A stretch of 11,398 nucleotides of DNA, taken from NCBI GenBank assembly GCA_946479905.1, contig CAMLIA010000149.1, forward strand, positions 1-11,398, given 5' to 3'. Source of the DNA: an uncultured Frankiales bacterium (lineage in GTDB: Bacteria; Actinomycetota; Actinomycetes; Mycobacteriales; SCTD01). The notes under the pieces were generated by a model. It made no database searches and was not told the origin of the DNA. It saw nothing but the letters and a program-made list of their open reading frames with translations. Positions 3,592 to 10,585 of the stretch are shown here, piece by piece (the stretch's first letter is position 1; each line of letters starts with the position of its first letter). The position numbers were made by a program, and so were the translations under genes.

Positions 3592-4034
3592 GCGACGTCC
3601 CCGAAGATCGCCGCGTACTGGGTGTTGAGCTGGACCCGCATGGGCTGGTCGGTGACGTGGGTGGGGGCGACGCACTCCCGCAGCCCGCAGCCGGCCAGGA
3701 CGCGACCTTCGGGCTCGCGGCCGTGGGCGATGAGGAAGCTGACGCGGCGGGCGGAGTAGTCGGTGCCGCGGTGTTTGAGGACGGGGCAGGTGCCTTCGCG
3801 GTGGTAGCCGGTCCACCGCATGTGTCCGTCGGCGAGTTGCTCGGCCTGCGCGGTCCACGCCTGCTCCAGGGTCAGAACCTGGGTGGGCTGGTACTGCGGC
3901 AGGTCGAGCTCGGCGCGGATGCGGCCGACGCGCTTCGGGTTGGTGCGCAGGCGGCGGCCGATCTCGCGGTCGGAGTGGCCCTTGCGGAGGAGGGCGATGA
4001 TGTCGGTGCGGGGCACGCCGCGGGGTCCGGGCAT
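3588..4034 (-). CDS. HTH protein with C-terminal HNH-like domain, 148 aa
   Basis: Residues 9-42 form a helix-turn-helix of the phage or terminase type (DIIALLRKGHSDREIGRRLRTNPKRVGRIRAEL). After a linker, residues 70-130 resemble the recognition part of small HNH endonucleases: HMRWTG, GTCPVLKHRG, YSARRVSFLIAHGREPEG, then GCGLRECVAPTHVTD. The C..C..P.H pattern (C116, C121, H126) matches the zinc-holding end of HNH domains, but the usual first catalytic His before the first Cys is replaced by Ala-Gly (VLAGCG). This suggests a DNA-binding relative without nuclease activity. Similar HTH plus CVAP.H proteins are frequent in Streptomyces. ATG 4034 follows the methyltransferase stop (TGATG) with GGAGGTGG seven bases before it, so it is well translated. 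Confidence 0.75.
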   Translation of the reverse strand: MPGPRGVPRTDIIALLRKGHSDREIGRRLRTNPKRVGRIRAELDLPQYQPTQVLTLEQAWTAQAEQLADGHMRWTGYHREGTCPVLKHRGTDYSARRVSFLIAHGREPEGRVLAGCGLRECVAPTHVTDQPMRVQLNTQYAAIFGDVA

Positions 4035-5110
4035 CAGGCAGCCACCTCCTCGGCCTGGCGGACCGGGATACCGGTGGCCACGGACACAACGTGCGCGGCC
4101 AGCAGCGGCGGCACGGCGTTCCCTACCTGCTCGAAGGCCTTCGTCTTGGTGCCCTGGAACGGGTAGTCGGGCCGGAACGACTGGAGGATCGCGGCCTCGG
4201 CGACGGTGAGGAGACGTTCGTAGCCGCTGTCGTGGCGGAGCTTCCACTGCCCGCCGGCCTTCGCCGTGAGCGCGGGCGCCGGGCGGGTGTACGGGTCGAT
4301 GGTCTGCCGGCTGCCGTCGGCGCGCTGGTCCCGGTTGGTGTGCAGCACCCAGGAGCGGGCGCGGCCGGTGACGGACCAGCTGGGCTGGTCGACTGGGAAG
4401 GCGTTGCCGCCGGGCGTCTTGCGGTCGCCGCGGGTGATGACGCGGGTGTCGTGCGGCAGGTCGAGGGCGTCGCTCATGCGCACCCACGGGTGGGTGTAGC
4501 CGCCGAACAGGTCGTGCCCGTGCCGGTCGCCGTGGGTGGCGGGCGGGGCGGTGACGGGCCGGATGCGGGAGGCCAGGAGTACGGCGCGCTCACGCCTTTG
4601 GGGTACGCCGTAGTCCGCGGCGTCGAGGGTGCCGGTCCATACGCTGTAGTCCCAGCCGCGGAGGATGCCGGCGTACTGCTTCCACAGCGGGAGGACGTCG
4701 GGGACTTCCTCCATGCACACCCACTCGGGGCGCAGGTCGTACAGCCACCGCATCGGCTCGGCGGCCAGCAGGCTGCGCTCGTCCTTGCACTGGGCGAGGA
4801 GTTCGGCGCGGGTGTCGCGGCCGTGGGCGAGGTCGTGGACGGCCTGGTGTACGAGCGGCTGGTCGGCGATCCCGCCGCGTTTCCCGGCGCGGGACCAGGC
4901 CTGGCAGGGCGGGGAGGCGATCAGCCCGCGGATGCGGCCCTGGAAGGGCGCGGTCGGGTACTGGGCGACGTCGCACTGGATGACCGGGTGGCCGGCGGCG
5001 TGCGCGGTGCGGCAGGCGGCGGTGTCCCACTCCAGGCCGATGTCGGTGAGGCCCAGCAGGCGCAGGCCCTCGGACCAGCCGCGGGGGCCGGCGAACAGGT
5101 CGACGATCAT
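4034..5110 (-). CDS. DNA (cytosine-5) methyltransferase, 358 aa
   Basis: It transfers methyl from S-adenosylmethionine to C5 of cytosine in duplex DNA. The family motifs appear in order: I, DLFAGPRGWSEGL (residues 4-16); IV, ASPPCQAWS (65-73) with catalytic Cys69; VI, MEEVPDVL (133-140); VIII, YGVPQRRERAVLL (157-169); and X, QVGNAVPPLLA (338-348). The variable target-recognition region is about 185-310 and the sequence specificity cannot be read from it. Motif VI has EEV where most enzymes have ENV; the catalytic Glu is kept. The length is normal. No partner restriction enzyme is near, so it is a solitary phage methylase, probably protecting phage DNA from host restriction. ATG 5110 overlaps the RuvC stop (ATGA) with only a weak ribosome site. 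Confidence 0.93.
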   Translation of the reverse strand: MIVDLFAGPRGWSEGLRLLGLTDIGLEWDTAACRTAHAAGHPVIQCDVAQYPTAPFQGRIRGLIASPPCQAWSRAGKRGGIADQPLVHQAVHDLAHGRDTRAELLAQCKDERSLLAAEPMRWLYDLRPEWVCMEEVPDVLPLWKQYAGILRGWDYSVWTGTLDAADYGVPQRRERAVLLASRIRPVTAPPATHGDRHGHDLFGGYTHPWVRMSDALDLPHDTRVITRGDRKTPGGNAFPVDQPSWSVTGRARSWVLHTNRDQRADGSRQTIDPYTRPAPALTAKAGGQWKLRHDSGYERLLTVAEAAILQSFRPDYPFQGTKTKAFEQVGNAVPPLLAAHVVSVATGIPVRQAEEVAA

Positions 5111-5742
5111 CGGGCCACCGCCGGCAGGTTCTCCGGCCACTGCACGCCAGCCAGGGCGCGCCGGTGGGTGTCCGGCAGGACGACGAGGGGGTAGCCGAGC
5201 CAGTGCAGGCCCATCGCGGCGAGGATCGTCGCGTCGGCCTGGTCGTAGCGGCCCCGGCCCTCGCACGGCACCCCGTACCGCTCGACGACGGCGTCCCGGA
5301 CCATGCCCTTCGCGATGGTCTTCCGTCGGCTGGCCGGGTGGTCCTTCGCCGGGTTGGCGACACCACAGGCGTAGATGATGCGGTGCTGCGGCGGACACAC
5401 GGCGTACGGGATCTGCCGCCTCCACAGGTCATGCTTCACCAGCCCGCGGAGGTAGGTCATCTCCTCGACGCCGGGCCGGTAGCCGAGCGACATGGCCGGC
5501 CCTTCGATGACGACGAGGCTGGTCTCCTCGGGGATCCGCTCGCGGATGCTGCGGCGGTGGAATTCGAGGCGGTCGTGTCCGGTGCGGGTGCCGGGGATGA
5601 GCGCTTCGGCGGTGGTGCCGTCGCTGATTCCGGTGCAGGTGAGTGACAGGTCGAGCCCGTACACGGTCGGGATGGTGAGGGGCCGGGGCCCGGCCGCCGT
5701 GGTGGCGGCCGGGACCTCGGTGAGCTGGAACAGGGTGGTCAC
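5107..5742 (-). CDS. RuvC-like Holliday junction resolvase, 211 aa
   Basis: This is an RNase H-fold nuclease that cuts branched [15 protein letters not shown] (28-39) supplies Asp31; LVVIEGPAM (76-84) supplies Glu80; and [21 protein letters not shown] (165-185) supplies Asp167 and Asp170 together with the final helix. This is the RuvC acidic tetrad D-E-D-D. Between them lies the helical strand-positioning region ([16 protein letters not shown]). The start is GTG 5742, overlapping the upstream stop (GTGA) with GGGAG four bases before it; the first 25 residues are a poorly ordered extension. In phages these enzymes resolve recombination and replication branches before packaging. Placement between the ERF/exonuclease genes and the methyltransferase fits a recombination module. 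The call is firm for the fold; substrate choice is inferred. Confidence 0.88.
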   Translation of the reverse strand: MTTLFQLTEVPAATTAAGPRPLTIPTVYGLDLSLTCTGISDGTTAEALIPGTRTGHDRLEFHRRSIRERIPEETSLVVIEGPAMSLGYRPGVEEMTYLRGLVKHDLWRRQIPYAVCPPQHRIIYACGVANPAKDHPASRRKTIAKGMVRDAVVERYGVPCEGRGRYDQADATILAAMGLHWLGYPLVVLPDTHRRALAGVQWPENLPAVAR

Positions 5743-6029
5743 TGAACTCCCTCGCGGGTGTCGTAGGTGAGCGGGTCGGTGGAGGGGTTGAGGCAGTCCG
5801 TGCACACGAAGCTGCGGGTGACGTGCGTGCGGGCGTGGATCGTCACGCGGCCCTCGGTCGAGCACAGGGCGGCGACCTTGTCCATCGCCTCCACCGGCGG
5901 CAGCGCTGGCGTGGCCGGGCGGGGCGCGCGGTGGCGGCCGGTTGGGCCCGGCCAGCCGCGGGCGAGGACGACGGCGCTGACACCGACGGTGGCGATGGCC
6001 CCTGCGAAGGCCGCTTCGAAGCCGCTCAC
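5739..6029 (-). CDS. Small membrane-anchored protein with Cys pair, 96 aa
   Basis: GTG 6029 overlaps the upstream stop (GTGA) and is preceded by a strong GGAGGTGG, which lies inside the end of the upstream gene. Residues 4-24 ([21 protein letters not shown]) form one probable membrane helix. The rest is a Pro/Arg-rich linker followed by a part with C56 and the pair C76-x-x-C79 (CTDC), which may bind zinc. Positive charge directly after the helix suggests that the C-terminal part is cytoplasmic. I do not recognise a family. Possible roles are a membrane-bound accessory of phage DNA metabolism or host modulation, not supported beyond topology. Confidence 0.7.
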   Translation of the reverse strand: MSGFEAAFAGAIATVGVSAVVLARGWPGPTGRHRAPRPATPALPPVEAMDKVAALCSTEGRVTIHARTHVTRSFVCTDCLNPSTDPLTYDTREGVQ

Positions 6030-6463
6030 GACGCCACCTCCGGAGTGGGGGCGGGCTTGTAGCCGGGCTGCCAACGGCCGCTGTCGACGATCGTGGTGGA
6101 CAGGCCGACCGCGTCGTCCAGGCGCTGCTGAAGGTGGTCCGCGCGCTTCTGCTCCCGGCGCCAGGCGGCGAGGATGCGGTGGCCGGCCTTCTCCAGGCTG
6201 GTCTTGCGGCGTTCGAGGTGGGCGGCGTACTCCAGGTCCGACTCGGCCAGCACGGACACCTGACGGCCGAGCTCCAGGTTGCGGCCGTGCAGGCGCCGGT
6301 TCGCGGCGTCCGCCTCGGCGAGCCGCTTGGCGAGACGGTTGTGCGCGCGGGCCACCTCGTCGTGCCGGTCCTGCGTGTCCAGGACACGGCGACGGAGTGC
6401 CGCGATCTCGTTCTGCGCGGCGGCGCGCTCCTGCTCGTAGCGGCGGCGGGTGACGAACCACAT
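6026..6463 (-). CDS. Coiled-coil protein, 145 aa
   Basis: Most of the protein (about residues 8-118) is a highly charged helix with heptad character, for example [20 protein letters not shown] and [19 protein letters not shown]. It has no cysteines, no signal peptide and no catalytic motif; the N-terminus [10 protein letters not shown] is briefly hydrophobic but too short to cross a membrane. I choose ATG 6463, which has GGTGGTGA six bases upstream and joins the upstream stop as TGATG. GTG 6466 (one codon longer) is the alternative. The C-terminal tail ([17 protein letters not shown]) is Pro-rich. It is probably a scaffold or oligomerising partner for one of the neighbouring recombination proteins; this is inference. 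Rod-like proteins of this kind also arise in spanin or tail genes, but the context is wrong for those. Confidence 0.72.
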   Translation of the reverse strand: MWFVTRRRYEQERAAAQNEIAALRRRVLDTQDRHDEVARAHNRLAKRLAEADAANRRLHGRNLELGRQVSVLAESDLEYAAHLERRKTSLEKAGHRILAAWRREQKRADHLQQRLDDAVGLSTTIVDSGRWQPGYKPAPTPEVAS

Positions 6464-7215
6464 CACGCATCACCACCCGCACGCTGCGCGGGGATCAGCG
6501 GCCAAGAGCCGTCGATCACCTTGTCCGGGGCGCCGCCCTGCTCCGGCGTCGCCTTCGTCCGGAACCACTCCTGCAGGCCGGCCTGCTGCTCCGCCCGCCA
6601 CGCCTTCTGCGCCGCGAACAACTGCTGCGGGCCCATGTCGTTCAGCTGCGGGAACCGCTCGAACTGCGCCTCCGCGATCAGCAGCGCGGCCAGCGCGTCG
6701 GCCTCGGCGGTGTGCCAGTCGGTCAGCTGCACGCCGTACCGCTCGGCGGTCGGCTTCAGCTTCCGCTGGCCGGAGCCCTTCACGTACCGGTCGCACTGCT
6801 TGTCGATGACGATCGGGTCGATCAGCGACAGCGGGTGCATGCCCACGCGCGCCTCGACCGTCGACAGGCCGTTCCGCAGCAGGTCGTAGTGGAGGATCGA
6901 CCAGTCGAACGACTGGTTGAACGCGATGACCGGCATCCCCCACCTGATGGCGCGGGCGAGGTGGGTGGCGATCTCGTCGAGCGCCACCTTCGGGTCCTGG
7001 CCGTCGGCCTGGACCATGGCGTCGGTGATGCCGTGGACCTCGGACGCCTCGGCGGGGATCGGCACGCCCGGGTTGATCAGCCAGGAGACGACGTGGTCTT
7101 CCCGGCCGCCGCCGCGGACGATGAACGCGGCGGTGACGATGCGGTCTTCGAGCGGGTTCGGGCCCGTTGTCTCGGTATCCCACGCTGCTTTGCGGACGGT
7201 GGCGAAGCTGCTCAC
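6463..7215 (-). CDS. DnaQ-like DEDDh 3'-5' exonuclease, 250 aa
   Basis: It removes nucleotides from 3' ends of DNA or RNA. Exo [10 protein letters not shown] gives Asp13 and Glu15. HGITDAM (61-67) is the usual conserved loop. Exo [11 protein letters not shown] gives Asp104. Exo [15 protein letters not shown] gives His168 and Asp173, so it is the DEDDh class. The domain spans about residues 10-185; residues 186-250 add a helical, Gln-rich tail ending GGDA. The start is GTG 7215, overlapping the ERF stop (GTGA). Beginning earlier would only add shadow sequence. No polymerase domain is attached. It directly follows the exonuclease and annealing genes, so it may trim 3' tails during recombination or act as an editing subunit for a polymerase; which one is not decidable here. 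Confidence 0.88.
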   Translation of the reverse strand: MSSFATVRKAAWDTETTGPNPLEDRIVTAAFIVRGGGREDHVVSWLINPGVPIPAEASEVHGITDAMVQADGQDPKVALDEIATHLARAIRWGMPVIAFNQSFDWSILHYDLLRNGLSTVEARVGMHPLSLIDPIVIDKQCDRYVKGSGQRKLKPTAERYGVQLTDWHTAEADALAALLIAEAQFERFPQLNDMGPQQLFAAQKAWRAEQQAGLQEWFRTKATPEQGGAPDKVIDGSWPLIPAQRAGGDA

Positions 7216-7997
7216 TGGCCACCGCCCGTGCGCTCGGCGTAGATCCGCCGGCCCAGCGAGTCGAGCGTCTCCATGTCGCCCGTCTCGTTCTTGACCTTCA
7301 GCCCGAGCATCCGCAGGTTCGACAGCTCGTAGCCGATCTGCTGCAGCCTGCCCGGAGAGGTCTTCGGGTCGACGATCTCGTCCCGATACGACTCCGCCGA
7401 CCGGGCCGGAACCTCGACGCCCCGCTCCAGGCGGTCGGCGTCCGGGTCGCGGTCGTTGGTCGGGATCAGACCGTTGTTCAGCAGCAGGTTCCGCAGCGCG
7501 ACGGTCTGCGCCTTCGTCGTGGACTTGTCGGAGGTGTCCAGGGCTTCGCCCGCGCTCTGCACCTCCAGGACGTCGCCCTTGGGCCCGGTGATGTGGTAGG
7601 TCACGGTGACCGAGCACTCGCGCATCGTGGACCCGGACTTGGTCTGCTTCGACCCGTACGTCGTCTCCACGCGGTGGGAGAGGACGTTCACCCCGTGCTT
7701 GAGGGTGATGGGGCCGAAGTACTGCACGACGGTGTCGGCGGCGCGGTAGTTGTAGCGGGTGCCGCGCTCGTTGTACTCGGCGCCCTTGGCGATGGCGCGG
7801 ATCTCCCGGCGGACGCGCAGCCAGGCGAGGTGCACCGGCACCATGTCCGGGTCGTCGTCGCCGGGTTCGTAGTCGGCCATCGGATCCGACGCCGGGGCGT
7901 ACTCCTCGGCAGCCCGCTCGGCGGCCAGCTCGTCGAGGAGCTCGTCCGTCTTCAGCGTCCGGCCGGCAGCCGCGGCTGCGTTCTCTCGCAGGCCCAT
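7212..7997 (-). CDS. erf: ERF-family single-strand annealing protein, 261 aa
   Basis: Recombinases of this family bind single-stranded DNA and anneal complementary strands, as P22 Erf does. The core (about residues 55-185) shows the ERF pattern: a helix (LRVRREIRAIAKG), YNYRAADTVVQYFGPITLKHGV, a beta region with SVTVTYHITG, and the hallmark GEALDTSDKSTTKAQTVALRNLLLNNG. The N-terminal 50 residues are acidic and low-complexity. The C-terminal portion (200-261) is helical and variable, as usual in the family. ATG 7997 has GGGGGA eight bases upstream and lies one base after the stop of the exonuclease gene. Exonuclease and annealing protein together make a Red-like recombination pair. No single-strand binding protein gene is seen in the window. 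Confidence 0.9.
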   Translation of the reverse strand: MGLRENAAAAAGRTLKTDELLDELAAERAAEEYAPASDPMADYEPGDDDPDMVPVHLAWLRVRREIRAIAKGAEYNERGTRYNYRAADTVVQYFGPITLKHGVNVLSHRVETTYGSKQTKSGSTMRECSVTVTYHITGPKGDVLEVQSAGEALDTSDKSTTKAQTVALRNLLLNNGLIPTNDRDPDADRLERGVEVPARSAESYRDEIVDPKTSPGRLQQIGYELSNLRMLGLKVKNETGDMETLDSLGRRIYAERTGGGQ

Positions 7998-7998
7998 G

Positions 7999-9039
7999 TC
8001 AGAAGTCCCCCTTGTACTGCGGTGCGATGGAAATGCGTTCGGTCGGGTTCGGGGCCACGCACGCCTCGTAGGCGTCAGGCCAGCGCTCCGCGAGGAGCTC
8101 CAGGTCCACGCGCGGCGCGGCGTTGGACGGCTCCAGGGAGTAGGCGCGCTCGCCCGCGATCTCGGCGGTCTGTGCGTCGCCGAGGGCGGCGACCATGCGG
8201 GCCTTCGCGGCGTTCTTCGCCTTCTTCGCAGCCGACTCGGCGCGCTGGTGCCGGTTGTAGTCAGCGAGCGCGTCGAGGGCGTCGTCGTGGCGAGCGATGT
8301 CCACGGCCCCGGAGCGGGTGGGGTGCAGGCGCCGGAACAACTTCGTCAGCGCCTCACCGTTCCCGGCCGGCTCCGGCGGCACCTCCGCCTTCACGTGCTC
8401 GAACCAGAACCGGTCGACCGCGGTGGTGATGTCGGCGATCACGTCCGCGTACTGGTCCGCGCGGATCGTGCCCTGGTGGTACTCGTTCCCGCCGATCAGC
8501 ACCGCGTAGTGCATGTGCTCGTAGCCGTTCACGGCGATCTGCCACAGCACCTGCGCGGTGACGTCGTCCGGTGCCCCGGCGTGCCACTGCGCGCTCTTGA
8601 ACGCCGACCGGGTCTTGATCTCCAGCGCGCACGGGGCCTGCTCGTGCGAGTCGAGCGGGCACTCGGTGACGCGCCGGTCGAGGGTGGTCATCCAGTGCGG
8701 GTGGTCCTGGTGGGCGACGAGCCCGACGCGGCGGATCACGCTGCGGTTCTGCATGGCCCAGCGGCGGGCGACGTTCTCCTCGTTGACGGTGCCCCAGTAG
8801 GCGGCCTCGCCTGCGTCGTCGACGTCGTAGCCGAGCTTGTCGTAGTAGACCTTCAGCGGCGGGTTCTGCTCGATGAGGCCGAGGATGGCGGGGACGTCGC
8901 TGGAGCCGATGCCGGAGCGTCGGGCGGTGAGCCAGTCGGTGCGGTCGGCGTCGGCGGGGAGGATGAGCCGGCCGGTCGGTGTGACCTTGCGGCCGGCGGC
9001 CGGGGCCTGCGGCGCCCCAGCCGTCGTGCTCGTGCTCAT
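7999..9039 (-). CDS. YqaJ / lambda-exonuclease-like recombination nuclease, 346 aa
   Basis: This is a PD-(D/E)xK nuclease that digests double-stranded DNA to leave 3' tails for an annealing protein. The domain runs from about residue 35 to 230. WLTARRSGIGSSDVPAILGL (36-55) is the YqaJ start motif, where GxSSD precedes a helix. WGTVNEENVARRW (82-94) contributes Glu87 or Glu88. WMTTLDRR (116-123) has the active Asp121. ALEIKTR (138-144) supplies Glu140 and Lys142. QVLWQIAVNG (163-172) is the conserved Gln helix. The 100-residue C-terminal extension includes a Lys/Ala-rich helix (AAKKAKNAAKARM). ATG 9039 overlaps the previous stop (TGATG). The adjacent ERF gene supports its role. Confidence 0.9.
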   Translation of the reverse strand: MSTSTTAGAPQAPAAGRKVTPTGRLILPADADRTDWLTARRSGIGSSDVPAILGLIEQNPPLKVYYDKLGYDVDDAGEAAYWGTVNEENVARRWAMQNRSVIRRVGLVAHQDHPHWMTTLDRRVTECPLDSHEQAPCALEIKTRSAFKSAQWHAGAPDDVTAQVLWQIAVNGYEHMHYAVLIGGNEYHQGTIRADQYADVIADITTAVDRFWFEHVKAEVPPEPAGNGEALTKLFRRLHPTRSGAVDIARHDDALDALADYNRHQRAESAAKKAKNAAKARMVAALGDAQTAEIAGERAYSLEPSNAAPRVDLELLAERWPDAYEACVAPNPTERISIAPQYKGDF

Positions 9040-9398
9040 CAGGCGCTGACCCCCGACCCCGCCGTCCGGCAGACGATCAGCCCCAGCTCCATCGCGATCG
9101 CCACCGCCTGCCCCGCAGACCGGGCACCCAACGCCGCGAACAACGTCCGCCGGTGCGTCTTGACCGTGTTCTCCGTACGGCCGATCCGCCGGCCGGTCTC
9201 CGCCGCGGTCTCCCCCGACGCGAGACCGACCAGGGCGGCCATCTGCACGTCGGTCAGCCGGACCGTGCGGCCAGAACCGCGGTTGGCGTGGATGGTGAGG
9301 TGGTTGGCGAGGGTGTCGGCCTGCTTCACGGTGAGGGGTAGGTCGTACTTTTCGGCTGCGGTGAGGACGTGCTCCCGCAGTTCGACGGTGGTGATCAT
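9039..9398 (-). CDS. LuxR/GerE-type HTH regulator, 119 aa
   Basis: The C-terminal half (about residues 46-107) is a LuxR-type four-helix DNA-binding domain: VRLTDVQMAALVGLASGETAAETGRRIGRTENTVKTHRRTLFAALGARSAGQAVAIAMELGLI. The NTVKTH recognition helix and G.R...QAV end are characteristic. The first 45 residues (REHVLTAAEKYDLPLTVKQADTLANHL) are helical and do not resemble a response-regulator receiver or autoinducer domain, so no signal input is evident. ATG 9398 overlaps the mini-gene stop (ATGA) with GGGGA three bases before it. Short LuxR-HTH proteins of this form are widespread in Streptomyces phages. It could set timing of early genes; no binding site was recognised. Confidence 0.88.
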   Translation of the reverse strand: MITTVELREHVLTAAEKYDLPLTVKQADTLANHLTIHANRGSGRTVRLTDVQMAALVGLASGETAAETGRRIGRTENTVKTHRRTLFAALGARSAGQAVAIAMELGLIVCRTAGSGVSA

Positions 9399-9556
9399 CG
9401 GTCCCCCTGGGTGGTGCTGATCAGGTGGTAGGTGGTGCGGCCGGCGGCGTACGGGCTGCCGTCGAGGAGTTGCACGGCGGTCTCGGTGGTGACGGGGTGG
9501 CCTGCCGTCTGCAGCGCCTCGTGGAGGTAGGCGCGGCGGGTGGGGTGCTCAGCCAC
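9395..9556 (-). CDS. Winged-helix-like mini-protein, 53 aa
   Basis: GTG 9556 is preceded by a near-perfect Shine-Dalgarno, GGAGGTGA, five bases upstream, and overlaps the upstream stop by 8 bp. Its own TGA overlaps the ATG of the LuxR-type gene (ATGA). The protein runs TRRAYLHEALQTAG, HPVTTETAVQLLDGS, then PYAAGRTTYHLISTT. This is the order helix, helix, recognition helix of a small winged helix (compare R.TV..DL.. in DeoR-type and similar folds), without a clear wing. It is too short for a complete regulator and may bind DNA as a dimer or partner the LuxR-type protein. The ribosome site and overlaps argue strongly that it is translated; the fold is a moderate call. Confidence 0.7.
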   Translation of the reverse strand: MAEHPTRRAYLHEALQTAGHPVTTETAVQLLDGSPYAAGRTTYHLISTTQGDR

Positions 9557-10217
9557 GGCGGTCACCTCCATGGCGGGCGGCGGTGTAGTAGCGGACGCCG
9601 GGCTCGTCGTGCTGCACGATGACGTCGGCCTGACGGAGCGCCGTGAGGTCCCCGCGGGCCGTCTGGACGTCGCAGCCGGTGTAGCCGTTGGCGGCGTACC
9701 AGTCGGTGACGGTGCCGGACTTCCACCGGCCGCCCCGCCCGATGGCGCGGGCGAGGTGCGCGCGGCGCGCCACGGTGTCGTTGTCGGGCGGGGTGATCTC
9801 CGCCTGAGTGGCTTCGGCGAGCACCTCGGCCCGATGGACGTCCGTGTCAGCTGCCCGACGCGCCCGCATCCGGGCCTTCACCTGAACCTCGGCCGGACGC
9901 TCCCACTGGTGCATCCCGACCACCGGGTGGTGCTGATGCCCGTGGTGGTGCTGGGCGTCGCCACACCACAAGCAGCCGAAGGGCTCCTCGTGCGTATCGT
10001 CCAGCGGCTCCCAACCGAAGAAGTCGGGGGTCGTGTACGACCCGAGGCCCTCGGTGATGCCGTTCGGGGAGACGCCCCAGCGCCAGCCGAAAGCGACCCC
10101 CAGCGTCTCCATGTGGTGCTCAAAGGGGGCAGGAGCAGTGCCCACGTGAGCGACGAGGAGCATGCCCTCCGACGGGTGCTGGTAGAGACGCCCAGGCTGG
10201 AAGAATGCGGCGTTCAT
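9549..10217 (-). CDS. Hypothetical protein with CxxC/His cluster and C-terminal winged-helix-like part, 222 aa
   Basis: ATG 10217 overlaps the upstream stop (ATGA), with GAGGGG six bases before it. Residues 1-78 are a mixed beta-rich part with many aromatic residues (FGWRWGVSPNG, TTPDFFGWEPL). Residues 82-85 are CLWC, followed by an unusual run of histidines at 90-97 (HHHGHQHH), so metal binding is likely. Residues 100-140 are a charged helix. The end (about 143-214) reads like a winged helix: VARRAHLARAIGRGG, SGTVTDWYAANGYTG, CDVQTARGDLTALRQADVIV, then a wing GVRYYTAARHG. I know no named family for the whole. A DNA-binding role for the C-terminus is plausible. Its partner may be the 53-aa winged-helix-like protein encoded directly downstream. 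Confidence 0.72.
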   Translation of the reverse strand: MNAAFFQPGRLYQHPSEGMLLVAHVGTAPAPFEHHMETLGVAFGWRWGVSPNGITEGLGSYTTPDFFGWEPLDDTHEEPFGCLWCGDAQHHHGHQHHPVVGMHQWERPAEVQVKARMRARRAADTDVHRAEVLAEATQAEITPPDNDTVARRAHLARAIGRGGRWKSGTVTDWYAANGYTGCDVQTARGDLTALRQADVIVQHDEPGVRYYTAARHGGDRRG

Positions 10218-10585
10218 GCGGCACCCCTCTGACCCGGCACCCGCCGCGCGAACCGACCCACCCGCGACGCCACCCGCTGCAACTCGCCCAGCAGCCGGCG
10301 CACATCCGTGACCGGCACGTCGACCTGCGCCGCGTCCATCGCCGCGGCGTTCTCCACCGCCTCAACGGCGGCGTCCAGGGCGCCCTCGACACGCGGCGAG
10401 TGGACGACAGCGGCCAGCTCGTCGAGCGCGTCGATCACGGCGTCGCGGTCCTTCGGCTCGGCCCAGTGCTGGACGAGCCGGACGAGGGTGTCGGTGCGGA
10501 TCTGGTCGACGCGGAGCACGCCGGCCAGGTCGTCGACGCGGGTCTCGAAGGAGAGCTGGGGCTTCTTCGATGTGGGCTCGCTCAT
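10214..10585 (-). CDS. Hypothetical helical protein, 123 aa
   Basis: ATG 10585 overlaps the stop of the membrane protein gene (ATGA) and has a strong AAGGAGG six to seven bases before it. I reject a longer start at 10795 because it would run in a second frame through the whole membrane protein gene and read as Arg/Pro shadow. The protein is almost entirely helical and acidic in the middle (RVDQIRTDTLVRLVQHW; DAVIDALDELAAVV; GALDAAVEAVENAAAM), ending in a basic segment (RRLLGELQRVASRVGRFARRV). It has no cysteine, no membrane span and no catalytic motif, and I cannot name a family. The basic end could contact nucleic acid or the membrane surface. Confidence 0.72.
   Translation of the reverse strand: MSEPTSKKPQLSFETRVDDLAGVLRVDQIRTDTLVRLVQHWAEPKDRDAVIDALDELAAVVHSPRVEGALDAAVEAVENAAAMDAAQVDVPVTDVRRLLGELQRVASRVGRFARRVPGQRGAA

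Noticed and set aside
4091..5194. Long plus-strand open frame opposite the methyltransferase
   Set aside because: It is antisense to an enzyme with motifs I, IV, VI, VIII and X intact on the minus strand.
7996..9420. Long plus-strand open frame across the nuclease and LuxR-type genes
   Set aside because: No domain is readable in it; it is Val/Gly/Arg-rich antisense of genes with complete catalytic motifs.
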